Assembly: GCA_041389525.1 (NCBI GenBank)
Contig: JAWKRR010000003.1
Span: 258,247 to 322,246 of the forward strand
Length of the DNA stretch: 64,000 nt
Direction: 5' to 3'
DNA from: JACKFB01 sp041389525
Lineage (GTDB): Bacteria; Myxococcota_A; UBA9042; PHBI01; JACKFB01
Shown one piece after another: positions 42,905 to 51,692 of this stretch; position 1 is the stretch's first letter, and the number at the start of each line of letters is the position of its first letter. The notes below the pieces were generated by a model. It made no database searches. It worked only from the letters and a program-made list of their open reading frames with translations, and was not told the origin of the DNA. Both the position numbers and the translations under genes were made by a program.

Positions 42905-45849
42905 GCGCTCGCAGATCCCCGTTCTTCGCCGCCGCCCTCGCGCTGGTCGCGTCCGCGTCATTTGCCGCGGTCGGCTGCGGAACCGACCCGGCTGGCGAGG
43001 CGGACGCCGCCCTCGACGCGGACGCGATCTCCGACGTGGCGCCCGAGATCGGGCCAGACATCATCACGCTCCGCGACGCGGACGCCTCGGTACCGCCGGA
43101 CACCACGCCCGACGCGGCGAGGGACGTGCCGCCCAAGCCCGATGCCACGGAGGACGCCGCGCCTCAGCCCGACCTCACGCCTCCGCCTCCGTTGCTGGAC
43201 CCTTGCGCGACGGGCGCTGCGGCCCTCGAGCGCGCGGTGCGCCTGCCCCTGGGCGAGACCCTGTTCTTCGACCGCGACGACTACCTGTCCTTCTGGCCGA
43301 CACAGCTGAGCTGCGCCCCCACCCTCGCCGCGGCCCCCGATGGCGCCGTGGCCACCCTGGGACCCGACGGACGGCGCGTGACGCCTGACGTGGCGGGTGA
43401 ATGGCGGTTCAGTGTGGGCGCTGAGACCCTGGTCGTGACGGTGGACGACGCGCCGCTCACCGCCGACAGCTTCCTCAACTTCAACTACACGCCCGTCGAG
43501 CCGCTGGCTCAGGCCCCCGATGGCGCCATCTGGGTGGTGAACCCGCCCTCGAACACCGTGCAGCGCGTGACCCTGGACGGGGACACCGCCACCGCCGCGG
43601 AGCTGGTCCCGACCGGCTCGTGGCCGACCGCGCTCGCCGTGTGGCCGGGCACCGACCTGATGCTGGTGTCGCAGACCGGCCGCGACAGCCTCGGGTTTCT
43701 CGACCTGAACGCGCGCCGGGTCGTCGACGCCATCGCCGTCGGCAACGAGCCCGCGGGGATCGCCCTGGACCTGGACGCGGCCGCGGGCCCGCAGGCCTGG
43801 GTCGTGTTGGGCGGCGAGGACTCGGTGGTGCGCGTGGATCTGGGCACCCGCGCCGTCACCGCGACCGTCGCCGTCGGCCACGAGCCGCGCGCGGTGACCT
43901 TCGATCCCGCGACGCGCCGCCTCTACGTGGCCTCGCTGATCTCCGGCAACGCGCGGCCCTCCGGCCCGCTGCAGAAGACGCTGATCCCCGAGGAGGACCA
44001 GCACGACATCGCGGTCATCGACGTCGACAGCGCGGCGGTGGTCGGCCAGATCGTCGCGGTCGGGACCATCATCCGCGACATGCTGCTGCTGCCGGGTACA
44101 CCCAAGCGCATGGTCGTGGCGCACACCGAGGCCCGCAACGACAAGAACGGCATCGCCGCCGGCTCGCGCCCCCACGAGCACGGGCTGGCGATCGTCGACC
44201 TCGAGCCCGGGTCGCCGACCCAGTGGCGCGTGGTCAAGCGGGTCGACCTGGACACGCAGCCTTCGTCGAGCGGCCCCGCGGCGAGCCCCTACTCCATGGC
44301 GCTGACCCCGAGCGGCGACCGCCTCATCGTCTCGCTCTCCGCTGGGCGCGCGCTGCTCTACCTGAACGCCACGACCTACGCCGAAGAGGCGCGCGTCATG
44401 GTCGGCGCAGATCCCCGCGGCCTCGTCCTCGCGGGCGAGCGCGTCTGGACCAGCCCCTGGCTGGACGGCCTGCTCGTAGGCGCGCCGCTGAGCCCGACCG
44501 TGGGCAGCGGCGCCACCATGCCCAAGGTCAGCATCGGCCGCGACCCGACGCCCGACGACGTCCGCGAAGGCCAGCGCATGTTCAACGACGCGGCCTTCAG
44601 CGCGAACGGCGATTTCTCATGCAACAACTGCCACATCGACGGGCTCACCGACGGGCTGGTCTGGAACATCCTGCTGGACGGCGACGTGAACACCCTGGCC
44701 TTCAGAAACGTAGGCGGCACCGGGCCTTTTCTGTGGGGCGGGTTCCTGCCGACCCTCTTCGACTTCAGCCGCGAGGTGCTGCGGCTGGTGGGGGCGAACG
44801 CGACCGGGGTCGAGATGGAGCTGCTGACCAACTACATGCAGTCGGTCACCGCGCCGCCGAACCCGTACACGCTGCCGGGCGGCCGACTGACCGAGGCGGG
44901 ATTGCGCGGGCGGGCGCTCTTTCACACGGACGCCGAGGACGGCGGCGGCGGCTGCGCGGCGTGTCATAGCGGGCCGCTCTTCACAAACGGCGAGCAGGTG
45001 CCGGGGAAGACCGAGGGCTTCATCACCGACGTGCCGTCGCTGCTGGGCGCCTACGACACAGGTCCGTGGGGGCGCCACGCCCAGTGGCCGACCCTCGAGG
45101 CGATGGTGGAGTACGCGGCGACCTTCACCGAGGCCACCTTGAGCGCGGCCGAGCTCGCCGACCTGACCGCCTACGTGCGCCAGCTGCCCTCAGACCTGCT
45201 CTACCTCACCTCGGCGCGCCCGCTGGACGGCGCCCGCAGCGTGTGGAACCAGACGCCGGTCGAGCTCGTGTTCTCGGCGCTGCTGAAGGACGGCCAGGCG
45301 TCGAAGCTGCGGATGGCCACCGAGGCGGGTGCGGCGGTCGCTGGGAGCTGGGCGGTCTCGGGTCGCCGCGCGCGATTCGTGCCCGACGGCGGTGAGTTGG
45401 CCCTTGAGACGGACTACGTCATCACCATCGACGCGGGCCTACAGGCCGTCTTGGGCGAGCGCCTGGCCGAGCCCATCCGCATCGAGTTCTCGACCGGCGC
45501 GGTGCCGGCCTTCGAGGTGGCCGCGCGGTGGCGCTGGACGGTGACCGGCGCGGTCTCCGGCACGATGGAGATGGCCTTCATCCAGTCCAAGGGCGGCCGC
45601 CTCTCGGGCGTCGTGCTGGACGGCGGCGGGCTTGTGGACGCCGACCACCTCGAGGGCGTTCTGGTAGGCGACACCATGATCATCGAGCCGTTTTTGGTCT
45701 CGAGCCCCTTCGGGCAGGTGCTCGTCGACGAGGTCGTGGCGACCATGGTGGACGACGACAAAGACGGGCTCGCCGACTCGGGCAAGGGCACCGTCAACAC
45801 GGCGCTGGCCAACCTGAAGGTCACGATGAAGGCGCTGGCGGGCGAGTAG
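42901..45849 (+). CDS. YVTN-propeller / di-haem cytochrome c peroxidase-like lipoprotein
   Basis: Large lipoprotein, 982 aa; the lipobox Cys is residue 26 (FAAVGC). An Asp/Pro/Ala-rich tether runs to about residue 100. Residues about 190-540 form a beta-propeller with YVTN/YncE-like blades: LMLVSQTGRDSLGFLDLNARRVV, VDAIAVGNEPAGIALD, RVDLGTRAVTATVAVGHEPRAVTFDPATRRLYVAS. Two c-type haem sites follow, CNNCH at 574-578 and CAACH at 685-689, in a frame like MauG/cytochrome c peroxidases (GREKFYN-like DVREGQRMFNDAAFS; FRNVGGTGPFLWGGF; LRGRALFHTD). An Ig-like domain (about 770-860) and a beta-rich C-terminus end the protein. It is probably an outer-membrane or periplasmic electron-transfer or peroxidase protein. 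A partner lipoprotein gene overlaps upstream. Confidence 0.88.
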   Translation: MSARRSPFFAAALALVASASFAAVGCGTDPAGEADAALDADAISDVAPEIGPDIITLRDADASVPPDTTPDAARDVPPKPDATEDAAPQPDLTPPPPLLDPCATGAAALERAVRLPLGETLFFDRDDYLSFWPTQLSCAPTLAAAPDGAVATLGPDGRRVTPDVAGEWRFSVGAETLVVTVDDAPLTADSFLNFNYTPVEPLAQAPDGAIWVVNPPSNTVQRVTLDGDTATAAELVPTGSWPTALAVWPGTDLMLVSQTGRDSLGFLDLNARRVVDAIAVGNEPAGIALDLDAAAGPQAWVVLGGEDSVVRVDLGTRAVTATVAVGHEPRAVTFDPATRRLYVASLISGNARPSGPLQKTLIPEEDQHDIAVIDVDSAAVVGQIVAVGTIIRDMLLLPGTPKRMVVAHTEARNDKNGIAAGSRPHEHGLAIVDLEPGSPTQWRVVKRVDLDTQPSSSGPAASPYSMALTPSGDRLIVSLSAGRALLYLNATTYAEEARVMVGADPRGLVLAGERVWTSPWLDGLLVGAPLSPTVGSGATMPKVSIGRDPTPDDVREGQRMFNDAAFSANGDFSCNNCHIDGLTDGLVWNILLDGDVNTLAFRNVGGTGPFLWGGFLPTLFDFSREVLRLVGANATGVEMELLTNYMQSVTAPPNPYTLPGGRLTEAGLRGRALFHTDAEDGGGGCAACHSGPLFTNGEQVPGKTEGFITDVPSLLGAYDTGPWGRHAQWPTLEAMVEYAATFTEATLSAAELADLTAYVRQLPSDLLYLTSARPLDGARSVWNQTPVELVFSALLKDGQASKLRMATEAGAAVAGSWAVSGRRARFVPDGGELALETDYVITIDAGLQAVLGERLAEPIRIEFSTGAVPAFEVAARWRWTVTGAVSGTMEMAFIQSKGGRLSGVVLDGGGLVDADHLEGVLVGDTMIIEPFLVSSPFGQVLVDEVVATMVDDDKDGLADSGKGTVNTALANLKVTMKALAGE

Positions 45850-45866
45850 AGGCGCTAGTCGCGGCG

Positions 45867-48800
45867 CTAGCCTTCCAGCGCGTCGATGATCGCGGGGCGC
45901 AGGTCTTTGGCGGCGATCACGGCGTCGAGGGAGCCGACGCGGACGGCGCGCTCGACGGAGTGGATGGCGTCGAAGCTCTTGGCCAGCTCGCCCTGGTGCT
46001 CGAGGGTGACCTGGAGGCGGAGCTCGGTCAGGCGCTCGCGGAGGCGGGCCTGGTCGGTGGGGTCGGCCTCGGCGATGGCTGCGGTCGCGGCGACGATGCG
46101 CGGGTCCTCGGTGACGCGGCGCTGGACCTCGCGGGGGAAGACCACCGCGGCCGCTGGCCCGCCGCCGATGACCGAGGCGAAGGTGCCCTCGACGGCCAGG
46201 GCCCGCAGCCCGGGGTTCAGCGCCTTCGAGAACACGACGTAGGCGCCGCCGTGGTAGCGGCCGATGACCACGAAGACCATGCGGCCCTTGAACTCGACCA
46301 CGGCGCGCCCGATCTCGGCGCCGTACTCGAGCTGGAGGTTGCGCAGGGACTCGGGCGAGCCGTCAAAGCCTGAGAGATTGGCGACCACGACCACTGGCCG
46401 CACGCCGCTGGCGGCCGAGATGGCGCGGGCGACCTTCTTGCTGCTGATGGGGAAGAGCGTGCCGCCCGACCAGGTGTCCGGGCCGTCGAGGGGGATGCGC
46501 CCGCGCCGCCGCAGCGGCCGCGACTCGATGCCGAGCAGGCACACGCTGTGGCCGCCGATGTGGGCGTCCCAGACCACCGAGGTCTCGCCGCCCCACATCG
46601 TGCGAAAGCGCTCCAGTGGCGGGTCGTAGAGGTCGACCACCGCCGACATCACCGCGCGGACGGCGAAGGGCTTCTTGCGCTCGGGGTTCTCGCGGCTGTC
46701 GAGGACGTCGCCGACCGTGGCGTAGGGCTCGTCGGCGGACGCGGTGTAGGGCGCGGTGAGCACGGAGCGGTCGCGGCGGTCGTGGTCGCGCCAGCCGGGC
46801 TCAGGCCGCGGGCCGTGCTCGTGGGGGGCGACGTAGGCGAAGCGGTAGTGCTCAAAGAGCAGCGCGTAGGCGCCCGGCAGGTCCTCGGCGTGATACTGGG
46901 CCTGCCCGTTGGGGCCCATGACCCGCTCGTAGCCGCCGATGCCGCGCTCGTCTTCTGCCGAGACGCTGCCTGAGTATTCGAGGGCCTTCTTGCCGGTGAG
47001 CACCATCGAACCCTGGGGCGTCATCACCAGGATGCCGCGCGTGTGCATCAGCATCGTGGCTTCGGCGTTCCAGTAGGACTGCGCGCCCACGTTGACGCCC
47101 GCGACGATGACGTTCACCTCGCCACCGGCGCGCGTGAAGTGGACCAGCCGGGCGAGGACGCGCGCGGTCCAGTCGAGGTTCTCGGTGCCGCTGTCCATGG
47201 CGATGCGGGCGCCGGCGGAGATGGGGATCCACTCGACGGGCAGGCGCAGGCTCTCGGCGAGGTCGAGGGCGCCGATGACGCGGCGGCACTCGGCCTCGGC
47301 CAGCGCGCCCATGCTGTGGGTGGAGTCCGACGCGATCAGCACGCGGCGCATGCCGCCGGGGTGCTTTCGTGTGCGATGCGAGATAATCCCGACCACCACC
47401 GCGGCCCTGTTGCTCCCCGGCGCGCGGCCCGCGACCGAGACCAGTCGCGACTCTGACGAATCGGCGAGATCGTGCTCCTCGAAGGTGCCGCCGCGGAGAT
47501 CTGGGTGCACTGCAGCGAGGGGCTCCTCGTCGCCGGTCAGGGCCGAGATGAGGTCGTAGGGGTAGACGAAGCCCAGGCGGCGGGCGCGGATGGCGCGCAT
47601 CTCGTAGTGCGACAGCGCCTCGACGGGGCCCGTCTCGGGCGCCCGCATGCCGATCTCCAGCCGCGTGCGCGCTGAGTTGGTCAGGACGAACTCCACGTCG
47701 CGGGTGCCGCCTGGGGCGCTGTCGTCGGGCGTGCGCGTGCGGAGCGAGATGCGGTCGAGGCCCAGGGCGCGCGTCGCGGGTTCGAGGCGGCGGGCGATGC
47801 GCGAGATGTCGCGGGCCGGGAAGGGGCGCGGCGAGCGGAAGAAGAAGGTCATCCGGTTCCAGAAGTAGCGGCGTCCGGACGCCCGGCGCGCCTGCTCGGT
47901 GCGCAGGACGCGCAGCCCCTCGAAGAAGGCGTGCTCGAACTCGAGCAGGTGCTCGTGGCCCACCTCGCCCGGCTCCGGCGGGACGGCGGCGGGGATGTCG
48001 CGCACCTCGGCCAGCACCAGGATACGCTCGTCCGCCGCGTTGTCTCTCGCCTTGGCGCGGAAGGCGTAGACCCGCTCGTGGCTGGGCAGGCGCTTGAGCG
48101 TGAAGGCCTCGAGGCGCCACAGCTCGACCCGACGCGCGGCCTCGGGGTGGATGTCGCTGAGCAGCAGTTGCTCGCGGAAACGCCCGCCCTCCTGGGCCCA
48201 GGTGCGGTGGCTGACCCGCGTCCCCGCGGTAGGCCGCGACAGGGTAAATCGCGTGAACCGCGCGGCGTCGTCGGGCCAGGGCAGCGCCGCCAGGTCGGGG
48301 ACCTCGCCCGGGTCGACCATGACAAGCTCGCCCACGAAGCTCTGCCCGCCACGCTGCTCAGCGGCGGCCGCGAGCGCGGCGAGGCCCTCGGCGAGCTGCT
48401 GGCCGGCGATGAAGACCGCGAGCACGTGCTGGCCGTCGTGGCGCGTGTCCGAGACCGGGGTGACGCGGGCGTGCAGCAGCGGGATCGCCCCGACGCGCGC
48501 GGCCTCGTACAGGGTGAACGCGGCGTCTTCGTAGAGCCGGCGCAGGGCCGCCTCGGCCGCCAGCACGCTGATGCGGTCAGGCGCCTCGGCGTGCGCGGGC
48601 GTGGCCGCGGAGAGGATGACGTGGCGCAGGATCGGCAGAGGCGTGCTGGCCAGACCGGCCATGCGCTGCTCGAACTCGGGCTGCTCGCGGGACAGCTCGT
48701 TCATGGTCCGGAGCACGATGCGGGTGAGCCGCTCGACGGCCTCGCGGCGGCGCTCGTAGCGCGGCAGGTGAAAGAGGATGTGCTGGGCGCGGCGCGCGGT

Positions 48801-51512
48801 GTCGGCGACGTGGGGGTGGGCGGCCGACGCGAGCTGCGCCACCCGGTCCAGCAGGCGATCGGTGTCGGGGCCGAAGGGGATGCGCGCGTCGTGGAGCGCC
48901 ATGACGAGGCGGGTGAGGCGCGCGCAGATGCGGTGGCGGACGTCGCCGTGGCGGTGGGCGATGGACAAGCGCCAGAGCGCCTCGCGCAGCTCGTCGGTGG
49001 GCTCGAGGCTGCCGATGCCGTGCCAGCGCAGCGCGGCCATCAAGAGGGGGCGCAGCTCGGCGTTGGCGGCCTTCTCGCCCTCGGGGTGGCGGCGGCAGAA
49101 GTCGTAGAACGCGATCTCGGCGCTCACCGCGGCGTCTTCGGAGACCGGCAGCAGGTTGCGGTCGAAGAGGCTCTCGACGTCGACGAAGGCTTGCAGGGTC
49201 TCGACCAGCGGGACCAGGCGCTCCGGGGTGCGCAGCGAGGTCACGTCGATGTCCTCGCCAAGCAAGGCCTCGACGCGCTGGATCATCAGCGCGGGGACCT
49301 CGTAGCCCGAGAGCACCGCGCGCGAGACCTCGATGAGCTTGGCGATGGCGGCGTCGACCTGCTCGGAGGGGAGCGTGTCGAGGCGTCCGAGGCGGGCGAC
49401 CTCGCCGTCGAAGAGCGGCTCCAGCGCGCGCGGGCTGCGGGGGATCTCGAGCGCTTCGATGTCGGAGGTCTCGCCTGAGCCGGCGGAGGGCTCGAGGATG
49501 AGGATGGGCTGGCCTGCCACCACCTGCTGATTGGGCTGGCACAAGAGCGAGCGGACGACGCCGGCCTCGGGGGCGCGGAGCGGCATCTCCATCTTCATCG
49601 CTTCGAGGGTGGCGAGGTGGGCGCCGGCCTCGACGTAATCACCCTCGGAGACCGCGACGTGGACGATCATCGCGGGGGCGGGGGCTTTGACGACGCCGCC
49701 GGAGAGCTGCTCGACCTGGTGGGCGCGGCCGTCGACCTCCACGAAGATGCCGGCGCGGCCTTGGCAAAAGAGGACGTCGTGGCGGACACCGTCGACGCTG
49801 AGGGTCGCGGCGTGGGGGCCGACGGGGATGAGCTCCAGGGCGATGATGCTGTCGCCTTGGGAGACGAAGAAGCGGCGCGGGCCGGCGCTGTGGACGCGCA
49901 GGGTGACGGCGCGGCCGGCGATGCGGAGGCTCGAGTCGAGGCCGGTCGGGGGCGGCAGGCGGATGGGGATGCCATCTTGGACCTCGCGAAAGAAGCGCTG
50001 CTGCTCGGCGCTGGCTTCGATGGCGTGGTCGATGAGGGCGGCGGCGAGGACGGCCTCGACGAGGCGGCCGCTGGGCGCGAGCTGGCCGGCCGCGCCGAGG
50101 CGATCGAGCCAGGCGACGTCGGCCGAGCCGTCGCGGACCGGCTCGCGGCCGAGCAGATCGAGCAGGAAGCCCTTGTTCGTGGCGCCGTCTTCGACCACGA
50201 CGGCCATCTCTCGGAGCGCTCGCGTCAGGCGCGCCAGGGCCTGCTGGCGCGTGGCGCCGTGGGCGATGACCTTGGCGAGCATCGAGTCGAAGGCGCTCGA
50301 CAGGGCCATGCCCTCGCGGATCCCGCTGTCGACGCGAATCCCGGGGCCGGTCGGCGGCAAAAACAGGCGCACGATGCCGGGGGCAGGCCGAAAGCCGTCC
50401 GCGGGGTCCTCGGCGTTGACCCGCACCTCGATGGCGTGGCCGCGCGGCGGGCCGTCGGGCGGGACCACCGGCCGGCCCAGCGCGATGTCGATCTGAGCGC
50501 GCACCAGGTCGAAGCCCGTGACCGCCTCGGTGACCGTGTGCTCGACCTGCAGCCGGGAGTTCATCTCGAGGAAGAAGTAGCAGTCCGCGTCTGGCAGATA
50601 GAGGAACTCGGCGGTGCCGACGCCCAGGTAGCCGGCCTCGGTGGCGAGGCGGACGGCGGCGCGCTCCATCGCGGCCCCCGCCGGGGCAGAGACCACCGGC
50701 GACGGCGCCTCCTCGAGCACCTTCTGGTGGCGGCGCTGAATCGAGCAGTCGCGCAGCCCCAGCGCGAACACGCCGGAGTCGCTGGCGACGATCTGCACCT
50801 CGATGTGCCGCGCGAAGGGGATGAGGCGCTCGACGAAGAGCGAGCCCTCGCCGAAGGCTTTGCGCGCCTCGTCCCGCGCGGAGATGAGCGCGGCCTCGAA
50901 GAGCTCGGGCTGGTCGACGCGCCGAATCCCGCGCCCGCCGCCGCCCGCCGACGCCTTGATCATCAGGGGGAAGCCGATGCTCGCGGCGAGCTCCGCGCGC
51001 GCCGCCGCGCCGACGTCCGCCCCATCGTCCAGCAGGCGCCACGCCGCCACCGGCACGTCCACCTTCGCGGCCAGGCGCTTGGCGGCGATCTTGTCGCCCA
51101 GGCGCCGCATGGCCTCCGCGGACGGGCCGAGGAACACGATGCCCTCTGCGGCCAAGCGCTCGGCGAAGGCGGCGTCCTCGGACAGAAATCCCCAGCCCGG
51201 CCACACCGCGTCGCACCGCGCGCCGCGAAGCTCAGCGACCATGCGGTCGATATCCAGGTAGGCGCTGCGCGGCCCGTCGGGGCCGGCGACGATGGCCGGT
51301 CCCAGCGCGACCGCCTCGTCGGCCATCGCCACAAAGGGCGCGTCGGCGTCGGGATCGGTGAAGAACGCGACGACCGTCAGCTCGGCGCTGCCTTCGGCGA
51401 CCGCGTCCCGGGCGGCCCGCAAGAAGCGCACCGCGGCCTCACCGCGGTTGACCAGCCCGACGCGGCGAAATCGCTGTTGTGGCGCACCCTCGCTCACAGC
51501 CCTCCCAGCCAC
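45867..51512 (-). CDS. Single-chain biotin-dependent carboxylase of eukaryotic ACC architecture
   Basis: Giant enzyme, 1,881 aa, GTG start at 51512; a GTG five codons in (51497) has GGGAGG just upstream and is an alternative. Biotin carboxylase (about 10-460): VGLVNRGEAAVRFLRAA, the ATP-grasp loop KASAGGGGRGIRRV (186-199), LEMNSRLQVEHTVTE (315-329). Biotinyl domain (about 606-675) with the biotin Lys640 in EAMKMEM. A long mainly helical central region (about 690-1250) resembles the ACC central part only in position. Carboxyltransferase (about 1290-1810): FVYPYDLISAL, RRVLIASDSTHSMGALAEAE, ISAGARIAM (1431-1439), MVLTGKKALEYSGS, VVVVANLSGFDGS, VVFVVIGRYHGGAYVVFSKALNP. It probably carboxylates acetyl-CoA or another acyl-CoA; the substrate is unproven. 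Confidence 0.88.
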   Translation of the reverse strand: MAGRAVSEGAPQQRFRRVGLVNRGEAAVRFLRAARDAVAEGSAELTVVAFFTDPDADAPFVAMADEAVALGPAIVAGPDGPRSAYLDIDRMVAELRGARCDAVWPGWGFLSEDAAFAERLAAEGIVFLGPSAEAMRRLGDKIAAKRLAAKVDVPVAAWRLLDDGADVGAAARAELAASIGFPLMIKASAGGGGRGIRRVDQPELFEAALISARDEARKAFGEGSLFVERLIPFARHIEVQIVASDSGVFALGLRDCSIQRRHQKVLEEAPSPVVSAPAGAAMERAAVRLATEAGYLGVGTAEFLYLPDADCYFFLEMNSRLQVEHTVTEAVTGFDLVRAQIDIALGRPVVPPDGPPRGHAIEVRVNAEDPADGFRPAPGIVRLFLPPTGPGIRVDSGIREGMALSSAFDSMLAKVIAHGATRQQALARLTRALREMAVVVEDGATNKGFLLDLLGREPVRDGSADVAWLDRLGAAGQLAPSGRLVEAVLAAALIDHAIEASAEQQRFFREVQDGIPIRLPPPTGLDSSLRIAGRAVTLRVHSAGPRRFFVSQGDSIIALELIPVGPHAATLSVDGVRHDVLFCQGRAGIFVEVDGRAHQVEQLSGGVVKAPAPAMIVHVAVSEGDYVEAGAHLATLEAMKMEMPLRAPEAGVVRSLLCQPNQQVVAGQPILILEPSAGSGETSDIEALEIPRSPRALEPLFDGEVARLGRLDTLPSEQVDAAIAKLIEVSRAVLSGYEVPALMIQRVEALLGEDIDVTSLRTPERLVPLVETLQAFVDVESLFDRNLLPVSEDAAVSAEIAFYDFCRRHPEGEKAANAELRPLLMAALRWHGIGSLEPTDELREALWRLSIAHRHGDVRHRICARLTRLVMALHDARIPFGPDTDRLLDRVAQLASAAHPHVADTARRAQHILFHLPRYERRREAVERLTRIVLRTMNELSREQPEFEQRMAGLASTPLPILRHVILSAATPAHAEAPDRISVLAAEAALRRLYEDAAFTLYEAARVGAIPLLHARVTPVSDTRHDGQHVLAVFIAGQQLAEGLAALAAAAEQRGGQSFVGELVMVDPGEVPDLAALPWPDDAARFTRFTLSRPTAGTRVSHRTWAQEGGRFREQLLLSDIHPEAARRVELWRLEAFTLKRLPSHERVYAFRAKARDNAADERILVLAEVRDIPAAVPPEPGEVGHEHLLEFEHAFFEGLRVLRTEQARRASGRRYFWNRMTFFFRSPRPFPARDISRIARRLEPATRALGLDRISLRTRTPDDSAPGGTRDVEFVLTNSARTRLEIGMRAPETGPVEALSHYEMRAIRARRLGFVYPYDLISALTGDEEPLAAVHPDLRGGTFEEHDLADSSESRLVSVAGRAPGSNRAAVVVGIISHRTRKHPGGMRRVLIASDSTHSMGALAEAECRRVIGALDLAESLRLPVEWIPISAGARIAMDSGTENLDWTARVLARLVHFTRAGGEVNVIVAGVNVGAQSYWNAEATMLMHTRGILVMTPQGSMVLTGKKALEYSGSVSAEDERGIGGYERVMGPNGQAQYHAEDLPGAYALLFEHYRFAYVAPHEHGPRPEPGWRDHDRRDRSVLTAPYTASADEPYATVGDVLDSRENPERKKPFAVRAVMSAVVDLYDPPLERFRTMWGGETSVVWDAHIGGHSVCLLGIESRPLRRRGRIPLDGPDTWSGGTLFPISSKKVARAISAASGVRPVVVVANLSGFDGSPESLRNLQLEYGAEIGRAVVEFKGRMVFVVIGRYHGGAYVVFSKALNPGLRALAVEGTFASVIGGGPAAAVVFPREVQRRVTEDPRIVAATAAIAEADPTDQARLRERLTELRLQVTLEHQGELAKSFDAIHSVERAVRVGSLDAVIAAKDLRPAIIDALEG

Positions 51513-51692
51513 ACGCCACGCGCGCGTGGGGCATGCGCGACGGCTTTATACAGCGTCGCGCGGGTTCCGGCACGCCCCGTCGCCCCCGCCTCCACGGTCC
51601 GCGCCCGCCCTTCCTCCTCGACCGTCGCACCGAGATCCGGAATGGCGTACTCTTCCGCGGGCTTTGGAGCCCTCTCATCCGTGGAGAACCCT

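Noticed and set aside
49617..51692. Upstream extension of the PHP-lipoprotein frame for about 2 kb
   Set aside because: It runs antisense through the biotin carboxylase domain and has shadow composition. The lipobox start at 51693 with its own ribosome-binding site is much better supported.
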